From DASYHS01 sp035998295 (lineage in GTDB: Bacteria > Pseudomonadota > Alphaproteobacteria > Azospirillales > Azospirillaceae), in contig NZ_DASYHS010000161.1 of assembly GCF_035998295.1 (NCBI RefSeq), forward strand, positions 1 to 11,797: 11,797 nucleotides of DNA. The letters are read 5' to 3'. How positions within the stretch are numbered: the stretch's first letter is position 1; every line of letters begins with the position of its first letter. Position numbers and translations under genes: made by a program. Shown here one piece after another: positions 1-5,520 of this stretch. Under the pieces are notes generated by a model. The model had not been told where the DNA came from. It searched no databases and worked only from the letters and a program-made list of their open reading frames with translations.

Positions 1-1
1 G

Positions 2-1177
2 GAGCGCGACGTCCTGCGAGGCCGCCGGGACGCCGACCTGCGCCTGCGGCTGGAGATGCTGCGAACGGCGGGCGGCCCCGGCCCGCTGCACCAGATCCGC
101 CAGCAGGCCCGCCAGTGGCGCCGCCAGCTCGGCATCGGCCAGTCGGGCGGGCACTCCGGGAGCGGGCAATCTGGAAGCAGGCCGGGCGACGGCAGGCCGG
201 AGGATGCGGGCCTGCTGCTCGCCCTGGCCTATCCCGACCGCATCGGCCAGCGTCGGCCGGGCGGCGAGGCCACCTACCGCCTCGCCAACGGCCGCGGCGC
301 CTTCTTCGCGGAACCCGACCCGCTCGGCGGCGAGCCGTTCCTGGCGATAGCCGATCTCGACGGCGACCGGCGCAACGCCCGCATCCGCCTCGCGGCCCCG
401 ATATCCAGGGCCGAGATCGAGACTGCCTTCGCGGACGCGGTCCGGACCGTCGCGTCCGTGGAGTGGGACGCCCGCGAGCAGGCGGTGCTGGCGCGCCGTC
501 GGCAGAAGCTGGGCGAGCTGGTCCTCGCCGACCAGCCGCTGGCGGACGCGTCGCGCGACCGGATGGCCGCGGCCGCGTGCGAAGGTGTGCGCCAGCTCGG
601 GCTGCACGTCCTGCCCTGGACCCGCGAGACCGAGGCGTGGCGCGCCCGCGTCGCCTTCATGCGCCGGCTGGACGGCCCGGAGGCGGGCTGGCCCGACACG
701 TCGGACGACGGGCTGCTCGCCACGCTGGAGGAGTGGCTGGCGCCGTTCCTGGGCGGCGTGACCCGGCGCGCGCATTTCGCGCGGGTCGACCTCGCCGTGG
801 CGCTGGCCGCCATGCTGGACTGGCAGCAGCGCAAGCGCCTGGACGAGCAGGCGCCCACCCATGTCCAGGTGCCGAGCGGCTCGCGGGTCGCGCTCGACTA
901 CGGGTCGGGCGAGGTTCCGGCCCTGCCGGTCCGGCTGCAGGAGATGTTCGGGACCGAGGCCACGCCGGCGATCGGCGGCGGGCGCGTCCCGCTGGTCCTG
1001 CACCTGCTGTCGCCGGCACACCGGCCCGTGCAGGTGACGCGCGACTTGGCGAGCTTCTGGGCCAACGCCTACAAGGCCGTGAAGGCCGACCTCAAGGGCC
1101 AGTACCCCAAGCATCACTGGCCCGACGACCCGCTGAAGGCGGAGCCGACCAGCCGGGCCAAGCGGCGGGGGAGCTAA
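2..1177 (+). CDS. hrpB: ATP-dependent helicase HrpB, C-terminal part (5' end outside the window)
   Basis: The reading frame is open from base 2, so the gene enters from the left and only about 391 C-terminal residues are visible; full HrpB proteins are about 800 residues. HrpB is a DExH-box (DEAH/RHA-like) helicase of poorly defined cellular role. The motor domains are missing here. The visible part begins with the ERDVLRG...DADLRLRL stretch that follows the helicase core, then a Gly/Ser/Gln-rich low-complexity linker, then LALAYPDRIGQRR and YRLANGRGA, which are typical of HrpB after the motor. The last 60 or so residues (LLSPAHRPVQVTRDLASFW, then KADLKGQYPKHHWPDDP) are the hallmark HrpB C-terminal domain. 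The ATG at 56 is an internal methionine, not a start. The next gene, fabF, follows on the same strand after 79 bp with no obvious terminator. Family recognition is from remembered motifs and not from a search. Confidence 0.9.
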   Translation, partial: ERDVLRGRRDADLRLRLEMLRTAGGPGPLHQIRQQARQWRRQLGIGQSGGHSGSGQSGSRPGDGRPEDAGLLLALAYPDRIGQRRPGGEATYRLANGRGAFFAEPDPLGGEPFLAIADLDGDRRNARIRLAAPISRAEIETAFADAVRTVASVEWDAREQAVLARRRQKLGELVLADQPLADASRDRMAAAACEGVRQLGLHVLPWTRETEAWRARVAFMRRLDGPEAGWPDTSDDGLLATLEEWLAPFLGGVTRRAHFARVDLAVALAAMLDWQQRKRLDEQAPTHVQVPSGSRVALDYGSGEVPALPVRLQEMFGTEATPAIGGGRVPLVLHLLSPAHRPVQVTRDLASFWANAYKAVKADLKGQYPKHHWPDDPLKAEPTSRAKRRGS

Positions 1178-1256
1178 CTTCCGTCCGGTTCCGGTTGCGC
1201 ACCTGCCGCCCGATGATGTTTATGCCTCCCCAAAGGGGTTGATGGAGAACCATGCC

Positions 1257-2525
1257 ATGCGCCGCATCGTCGTCACGGGCCTCGGCGTCGTCTCGCCGCT
1301 GGGCTGCGGCACCCAGGCCGTCTGGGAGCGCCTGATCGCCGGCCGCTCCGGCCTGCGGCGCCTGCCGGAGGAGGTCGTGCCCGACGTCCCGGCGAAGATC
1401 GGGGGCGTCGTTCCCGGCCGCGCGGAGGACCCCGAGGCCGGGTTCGATCCCGACGCGGCGGTCACGCCCAAGGACCAGAAGAAGATGGACCGCTTCATCC
1501 AGTTCGCGATGGCGGCCGCCGACGAGGCGATCGCGCATTCGGGATGGGCGCCGGCGACCGACGCCGCGCGCGAGCGCACCGCGACGGTCATCGGGTCCGG
1601 AGTGGGCGGGTTCCCGGCCATGGTCGAGGCGGCCCGCATCGTGGCCGACAGGGGTGCCCGGCGCCTGTCGCCGTTCACCGTGCCCTCATTCCTGGTCAAC
1701 CTCGCCGCCGGCCAGGTCTCGATCCGCCACGGCTTCCGCGGCCCGCTCGGAGCGCCGGTGACGGCCTGCGCGGCGAGCGTGCAGGCGATCGGCGACGCCG
1801 CCCGGCTGATCCGCGCCGGCGAGGCCGACGTCGCGCTGTGCGGGGGCGCCGAAGCCTGTATCGACCGGGTCAGCCTCGGCGGCTTCGCCGCCGCGCGCGC
1901 GCTGTCCACCGCCTTCAACGACGCCCCCGAGACCGCGTCGCGCCCCTTCGACCGTGCGCGCGACGGCTTCGTGATGGGCGAAGGGGCGGCCATGCTGGTG
2001 ATCGAGGCCCTCGACCATGCCGAGGCCCGCGGCGCCCGGCCGATCGCCGAGCTGGTCGGCTACGGCACCAGCGCGGACGCGCACCACATGACGGCCGCGC
2101 CGGAGGACGGCGAAGGCGCGCAACGCGCCATGCGCCTGGCCCTCGCCTCGGCCGGGGTCGCGCCGGCGGACATCGGCTACCTGAACGCGCACGCGACCTC
2201 GACGCCGGTCGGCGACGCGGGCGAGATCGCGGCCATCAAGGCCGTGTTCGGCGACGCGCCGGGGCTCTCGATCTCGTCGACGAAGTCGGCGGTGGGCCAC
2301 CTGCTGGGTGCGGCGGGCGGCATCGAGGCCCTGTTCACGATCCTGGCGCTGCGCGACGGCGTGCTGCCGCCGACGCTGAACCTCGACGACCCGGACCCGG
2401 CCGCGGCGGGCCTGGACCTGATCGGGCCGGCGGCGCGCGAGCGGCGCGTCGACTACGCGCTGTCGAACGGCTTCGGGTTCGGCGGCGTCAACGCGTCCGT
2501 GCTGTTCCGGCGCTGGCAGGGCTGA
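1257..2525 (+). CDS. fabF: beta-ketoacyl-ACP synthase II (KAS II)
   Basis: This is a cytoplasmic condensing enzyme of fatty acid elongation. It joins malonyl-ACP to an acyl-enzyme intermediate with loss of CO2. The protein is 422 residues, close to the usual FabF length, and begins with the typical MRRIVVTGLGVVSPLG. The catalytic set is complete when numbered from this start: nucleophile Cys171 in VTACAAS, His312 in NAHATSTPVGD, and Lys343 and His348 in STKSAVGHLLGA. The glycine-rich C-terminal GFGFGG motif is also present. I chose ATG 1257 because GGAG at 1244-1247 sits 9 bases upstream and the protein then starts as in the family. TTG 1239 and ATG 1242 are in-frame alternatives, but the AAAGGGG at 1232-1238 is too close to them. 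No acpP or other fab gene is adjacent, so this may be one of several KAS paralogues and its chain-length role cannot be told. It converges on the gene at 2557-3051. Confidence 0.95.
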   Translation: MRRIVVTGLGVVSPLGCGTQAVWERLIAGRSGLRRLPEEVVPDVPAKIGGVVPGRAEDPEAGFDPDAAVTPKDQKKMDRFIQFAMAAADEAIAHSGWAPATDAARERTATVIGSGVGGFPAMVEAARIVADRGARRLSPFTVPSFLVNLAAGQVSIRHGFRGPLGAPVTACAASVQAIGDAARLIRAGEADVALCGGAEACIDRVSLGGFAAARALSTAFNDAPETASRPFDRARDGFVMGEGAAMLVIEALDHAEARGARPIAELVGYGTSADAHHMTAAPEDGEGAQRAMRLALASAGVAPADIGYLNAHATSTPVGDAGEIAAIKAVFGDAPGLSISSTKSAVGHLLGAAGGIEALFTILALRDGVLPPTLNLDDPDPAAAGLDLIGPAARERRVDYALSNGFGFGGVNASVLFRRWQG

Positions 2526-2562
2526 GGGTCAAGCGCTGAGGGTCAAGCGCTGAGGGTCAAGC
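2521..2562. repeat. three perfect tandem copies of a 14-bp unit at a convergent gene junction
   Basis: The unit GCTGAGGGTCAAGC occurs at 2521-2534, 2535-2548 and 2549-2562 without a mismatch. Each copy contains TGA on the plus strand and TCA, which is TGA on the minus strand. fabF stops inside the first copy (2523-2525) and the facing gene stops inside the third (2557-2559). Because 14 is not a multiple of three, the copies place stops in several frames on both strands. Confidence 0.9.
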
Positions 2563-3051
2563 GCCCCGGGAGATGACCTCGGGCTCGCGCACGATCCGTT
2601 CCGTCCCGTCGAGCACGGACCGGATCCGGTACTGGGCGTCGCCGCCCTCGTCGGCGGGCAGGAGGCGTTCGACCTTGTAGTCCCGGCGCGCCGCGTCGCG
2701 GCCGATCTCGCGCTTCGCCGGAAACTGGACGATCTGGCCGACACGGAACGCGTGCTCGGTCATGCCGCCGCTGCCGAGCGCCCGGTCGGTCGACCCCCGC
2801 ACGACCAGGGGCGCCGGCTCGGCCGCCGGATGGTCGGGAGCGGCGGCCGGCTTCGCTGCCTTCTTCGCCACCTTCTTCGCCGGACCCGAGGTCGCACGGC
2901 GCGAGGTCATCTCCGCCTCGATCGAGGGAAGCAGGGCGGTCGCATTCTGCTGCTGCTGCGGAGAGCCGCGCCGCACGAGCCGCTGCGCGTTGTCGCGAAG
3001 GGCGGCGAGGTCTCCGTCGGTCATGCCGGGGAGCTTCGCTGGGTACGTCAT
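2557..3051 (-). CDS. uncharacterised 164-residue protein with a Lys/Ala-rich linker
   Basis: I do not recognise a named family. The sequence reads as three parts. Residues 11-50 (TDGDLAALRDNAQRL..., ending IEAEM) look like a helical hairpin. Residues 52-98 are a low-complexity linker rich in Lys, Ala and Pro (AKKVAKKAAKP), resembling histone H1-like tails. Residues 99-162 form a compact module with FRVGQIVQF, YKVERLLPADEGG, AQYRIRSVLDG and ERIVREPEV. I recall similar C-terminal modules in many small alphaproteobacterial proteins of unknown function. Nucleic-acid binding is only an inference from the basic linker and the csp neighbour. ATG 3051 is preferred over ATG 3058 because GAGGAG (3059-3064) lies 7 bases upstream and the codon pattern fits. 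It lies 100 bp downstream of csp on the same strand, beyond the csp terminator, so it needs readthrough or its own promoter. Its stop lies in the 14-bp triplicate. Confidence 0.8.
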   Translation of the reverse strand: MTYPAKLPGMTDGDLAALRDNAQRLVRRGSPQQQQNATALLPSIEAEMTSRRATSGPAKKVAKKAAKPAAAPDHPAAEPAPLVVRGSTDRALGSGGMTEHAFRVGQIVQFPAKREIGRDAARRDYKVERLLPADEGGDAQYRIRSVLDGTERIVREPEVISRGA

Positions 3052-3072
3052 CGGTCATCTCCTCAACGGTTC

Positions 3073-3092
3073 GGCCCCGGATCGCCGGGGCC
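3073..3092 (-). other. G+C hairpin in the leader of the 164-residue protein gene
   Basis: GGCCCCGG-N4-CCGGGGCC is a perfect 8-bp inverted repeat with a 4-base loop. It lies between the csp terminator T-tract and the GAGGAG ribosome binding site of the downstream gene, so it would fold near the 5' end of that gene's leader or just after a csp readthrough point. It is not followed by a T-tract on either strand and so is not itself an intrinsic terminator. Its role is unknown. Confidence 0.5.
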
Positions 3093-3093
3093 C

Positions 3094-3126
3094 AAAAATA
3101 AAATGGGGCGGCCGCAGCCGCCCCAT
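3094..3126 (-). terminator. intrinsic terminator of csp
   Basis: A perfect 10-bp stem, ATGGGGCGGC (3103-3112) with GCCGCCCCAT (3117-3126) and a 4-base loop, is followed on the minus strand by the T-rich run TTTATTTTT (3094-3102). It starts 25 bp after the csp stop codon. This is the clearest terminator in the window. Confidence 0.85.
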
Positions 3127-3151
3127 CGGCATCGGCCGATCTCCGCAGCGC

Positions 3152-3361
3152 TCAGAGAGCGCGCAGGTTCTCGGCAGAGACCTTGCCGCGGCGCGGGTCG
3201 CGCACGGCTTCGAACGAGAGCTTCTGGCCCTCGTTCAGGTTGCCGATCCCGGCACGCTCGACCGCCGAAATGTGGACGAAGACGTCGGCAGTGCCATCAT
3301 CCGGCTGGATGAAACCGAAGCCTTTGGTCGAGTTGAACCACTTCACGGTACCAGTAGACAT
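3152..3361 (-). CDS. CspA-family cold-shock protein
   Basis: This is a 69-residue single cold-shock domain protein of standard family length. Such proteins are five-stranded OB-fold barrels that bind single-stranded RNA and DNA and act as RNA chaperones; some are cold induced and others are constitutive. It starts with MSTGTVKWFNSTKGFGFI. RNP1 is at residues 13-18 (KGFGFI) and RNP2 at 27-31 (VFVHI), with the aromatic nucleic-acid-stacking positions W8, F15, F17, F28 and H30 in place. The ATG at 3361 has GAGGG about 9 bases upstream, inside a 12-bp palindrome. A strong intrinsic terminator follows. Upstream is a 330-bp non-coding stretch of lower G+C, which would allow a long 5' leader as known for several csp genes, but whether this copy is temperature controlled cannot be read from the sequence. 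Which csp paralogue it is cannot be assigned. Confidence 0.95.
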   Translation of the reverse strand: MSTGTVKWFNSTKGFGFIQPDDGTADVFVHISAVERAGIGNLNEGQKLSFEAVRDPRRGKVSAENLRAL

Positions 3362-3370
3362 GGATTTCTT

Positions 3371-3382
3371 CCCTCATGAGGG
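3371..3382 (-). promoter_or_regulatory. 12-bp palindrome overlapping the csp ribosome binding site
   Basis: CCCTCATGAGGG is a perfect palindrome. On the csp transcript its right arm (GAGGG) is the best Shine-Dalgarno match, about 9 bases before the ATG. It could pair as a 4-bp stem (CCCT with AGGG) around a CATG loop and partly mask the ribosome binding site, or be a protein site on DNA. Function is inferred; chance is possible. Confidence 0.35.
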
Positions 3383-3487
3383 ATTGCCCAGACACGACAT
3401 TGTGAAAGAGCATCAATTCACTTCGGAAGCATATCCTGCCCATCGCTGGACCGGAGAACATGGCCGAGAGCAACATTGACGGAGCCA

Positions 3488-3504
3488 CTTTGACGGCTTC
3501 AAAG
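3488..3504. promoter_or_regulatory. inverted repeat CTTTGA-N5-TCAAAG, possible operator
   Basis: The 17-bp sequence is a perfect 6-bp inverted repeat around CGGCT. It overlaps the second of two direct TTGACGG copies (3476-3482 and 3490-3496, 14 bp apart). The size and spacing suit a dimeric regulator, and TTGACG could serve as a -35 element, though no good -10 follows at the right distance. No regulator is encoded nearby. This is a candidate only. Confidence 0.3.
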
Positions 3505-3563
3505 ATGGCTTGCAAGGCCGATTTAAGGTTTTTCTCCGATGGACTTATCCTTTCGTGGTAGTG

Positions 3564-3597
3564 GAAAAACGGAGTCGGAAGCGCCATGCGCGACTCC
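3564..3597 (-). terminator. terminator-like hairpin upstream of csp
   Basis: On the minus strand GGAGTCG (3591-3597) pairs with CGACTCC (3571-3577), with an additional inner GCG/CGC pairing, and is followed by GTTTTTCC. This has the form of an intrinsic terminator, yet no minus-strand gene lies upstream to need it, since the exporter is on the other strand. It may be a leader attenuator, the end of a small RNA, or a block to antisense transcription. Confidence 0.4.
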
Positions 3598-3648
3598 CGA
3601 AAATGCTGCTTTAATCCGACCTTAACCATGGAGACGGAGAGTCCTGGC

Positions 3649-3669
3649 CGGGCACGCGAGCCGTGCCCG
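3649..3669 (+). promoter_or_regulatory. 8-bp inverted repeat before the ABC exporter gene
   Basis: CGGGCACG-N5-CGTGCCCG is a perfect inverted repeat ending 22 bases before the exporter ATG. It would form a strong hairpin in the exporter leader or could be a repressor site. The role is not known. Confidence 0.35.
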
Positions 3670-3691
3670 CCGAGCCCTCCCAGGTGCCTCC

Positions 3692-5500
3692 ATGTCCGAC
3701 GCCACCGTCGCTACGCCCCTCCCCCCGTTCCCGCCCGAACCGACCCGCCTCCCGCCGCCGGCCGGACGCCCCGGCCCCTTCGCGATCTACCGTCGCGCCT
3801 TCGGCGAGGTCCGGACCTACTGGCCCCACCTCGCCGCCGTCCTCGTCCTCGGCCTGGCCTGGATACCGATCGCGCTGCTGCTGCCGCTGCCGGTCAAGAT
3901 CGTCGTCGACAGCGTGCTGGGCAGCGAACCGCTGCCCGGGCCGCTCGCCGCCTGGCTGCCCGGCCTCGCCGACGAGACCGTCCTCGGGCTCGCCGTCGCC
4001 CTGGCGGTGGTGTTCGCCCTGCTCCAGGCCGGCTGGGGCTTCGCGGACTGGCTGCTGCGCGAGTGGGTCGCCGAGCGCATGGTGCTGGAGTTCCGGGGGC
4101 GGATGTTCCTCCACGGGCTCGGCCTGCCGGTGCTGGACGACGCCCGCGGCAGCTTCGACACGACCAGCCGCATCAGCCACGACGCCCCGGCGATCCAGTG
4201 GACCGCGCTGTACGGCGTCATCCCGCTGGTCGTCTCCTGCGCCTCGCTGCTGGGCGTGATCGCGGTGACCGCGGCGCTGAACGCCAAGCTGGCGGCCGTG
4301 GCGCTGGTGACGGCGGTCCCGATGATCCTGCTGGTCCATGCCAGCCAGAAGCGGCTGCGCGAGGGCTGGCACGGCGTGCGCGAGGCCGAGACCGACAGCC
4401 TGTCCGTCGTCCAGGAAAGCTTCGGCGCGCTGAGGGTGATCACGACCTTCGGCCAGGAACGGCGCGAGCAGGCGCGCTTCCTGGAGGCGGGCACGCGCGC
4501 CCTGTCCAGCCGGCTGCGGGTGGTCAGGACCGAAGGCATGATCGGCATGCTGTTCGGCCTGACGGTCGCCTTCGGGACCACGGCGATCCTGTATCTCGGC
4601 GTCCGGGACGTCCAGACGGGGGCGCTGACGACCGGCGGCCTGCTGCTGATCCTGGGCTACGCGGCGCAGCTCTACGCGCCGCTCCAGCAGATCGGCAAGC
4701 ACATCGCCGGCCAGCAGCACGCGCTGGCGAGCGCCGAGCGCGCGTTCGGCCTGCTCGACCGCCGGCCGATCGTCGCCGACCGCCCCGGCGCGCGGCCGCT
4801 CGGCCGCGCGGAGGGACGGGTGTCCTTCCACGGCGTGCGGTTCGGCTACGGCGACCGCGAGCCGGTGCTGCGCGGCGTCGACTTCGAGATCCCCAAGGGC
4901 ACCCGCGTCGGCATCGTCGGCCGGACCGGGGCCGGCAAGACGACGCTGCTGAACCTGCTGATCCGGCAGTACGACCCGGAGGCGGGCGAGGTGCGGCTCG
5001 ACGGCATCGACCTGCGCGACTGGCGGCTGGCCGACCTGCGCAACCAGTTCGCCGTGGTCAGCCAGGAGCCGGTCCTGTTCTCGTCGACGATCGCCGAGAA
5101 CATCGCCTACGGCCGGCCGGACGCGACCATGGCGGAGATCGTCGCCGCCGCCGAGGCGGCCAACGCGCACGCGTTCGTCTCCGCCCTGCCCGAGGGCTAC
5201 CGGACCCGGGTGGGCGAGCGCGGGCTCAAGCTGTCGGGCGGCGAGCGCCAGCGCATCGCGCTCGCGCGCGCCTTCCTGAAGGACGCCCCGATCCTGATCC
5301 TGGACGAGCCGACCAGCGCGGTCGACGTCGCGACCGAGGCCGGCATCATCGCCAGCCTCGAGCGGCTGATGGCCGGGCGCACGACCTTCATGATCGCCCA
5401 CCGGCTGAGGACGCTGCGCGACGTCGACCTGGTCCTGCGCGTGGAGGACGGCCGGGTCTTCCCCGACGCCGACGAGACGGCCGAGCGCCCGGCCGCCTGA
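3692..5500 (+). CDS. ABC exporter half-transporter (fused permease and ATPase)
   Basis: This 602-residue inner-membrane protein has the usual length and order of an MsbA/multidrug-type half-transporter: a Pro-rich N-terminal tail (residues 1-30), six predicted membrane helices (near 47-67, 96-116, 173-193, 198-216, 283-303 and 313-333), then an ATPase domain. ATPase motifs are intact: Walker A GRTGAGKT (410-417, Lys416), Q-loop Gln458 in VSQEP, signature LSGGERQRIALARA (from 514), Walker B ILILDEP (catalytic Glu539) and switch His570 in IAHR. Such proteins work as dimers, here probably a homodimer since no partner gene is present. Substrate cannot be told; lipids, drugs and peptides are all handled by this fold. 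A weak AGGTG (3682-3686) precedes the chosen ATG. An 8-bp inverted repeat lies just upstream. The gene converges on the YdjM-type hydrolase with a 20-bp gap and no visible terminator. Confidence 0.93.
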   Translation: MSDATVATPLPPFPPEPTRLPPPAGRPGPFAIYRRAFGEVRTYWPHLAAVLVLGLAWIPIALLLPLPVKIVVDSVLGSEPLPGPLAAWLPGLADETVLGLAVALAVVFALLQAGWGFADWLLREWVAERMVLEFRGRMFLHGLGLPVLDDARGSFDTTSRISHDAPAIQWTALYGVIPLVVSCASLLGVIAVTAALNAKLAAVALVTAVPMILLVHASQKRLREGWHGVREAETDSLSVVQESFGALRVITTFGQERREQARFLEAGTRALSSRLRVVRTEGMIGMLFGLTVAFGTTAILYLGVRDVQTGALTTGGLLLILGYAAQLYAPLQQIGKHIAGQQHALASAERAFGLLDRRPIVADRPGARPLGRAEGRVSFHGVRFGYGDREPVLRGVDFEIPKGTRVGIVGRTGAGKTTLLNLLIRQYDPEAGEVRLDGIDLRDWRLADLRNQFAVVSQEPVLFSSTIAENIAYGRPDATMAEIVAAAEAANAHAFVSALPEGYRTRVGERGLKLSGGERQRIALARAFLKDAPILILDEPTSAVDVATEAGIIASLERLMAGRTTFMIAHRLRTLRDVDLVLRVEDGRVFPDADETAERPAA

Positions 5501-5520
5501 ATCGCCGCCGCCCGAGCCGC

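Larger units (their letters stand above)
3362..3691. other. divergent intergenic region between csp and the ABC exporter gene
   Basis: No credible gene lies in these 330 bp. A hand count of 3361-3600 gives 124 G/C in 240 bases (about 52%), well below the flanking genes. It must hold the promoters for csp (leftward) and the exporter (rightward), but I could not find a convincing -35/-10 pair on either strand. It contains four structures annotated separately: a palindrome over the csp ribosome binding site, an inverted repeat at 3488-3504, a terminator-like hairpin at 3564-3597, and an inverted repeat at 3649-3669. The 110-codon minus-strand frame from 3629 that runs through it into csp is treated as chance. 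Confidence 0.7.

Noticed and set aside
1228..1238. CCCC-AAA-GGGG hairpin just before fabF
   Set aside because: It is only a 4-bp stem with a 3-base loop; the purine arm more simply reads as a weak extra ribosome-binding stretch.
115..1242. A 375-codon plus-strand frame overlapping the hrpB end
   Set aside because: It is a +1/-1 frame shadow with Arg/Ala/Pro-rich translation; the other frame carries the HrpB C-terminal domain.
3297..3629. A 110-codon minus-strand frame overlapping the csp start
   Set aside because: It overlaps csp in another frame, has no recognisable motif, and runs through the terminator-like hairpin; chance in a lower-G+C leader is more likely.
3611..5401. A 596-codon minus-strand frame opposite the exporter
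   Set aside because: It is a shadow of the ABC gene with repetitive Asp/Gln/Arg-rich translation and no motif.
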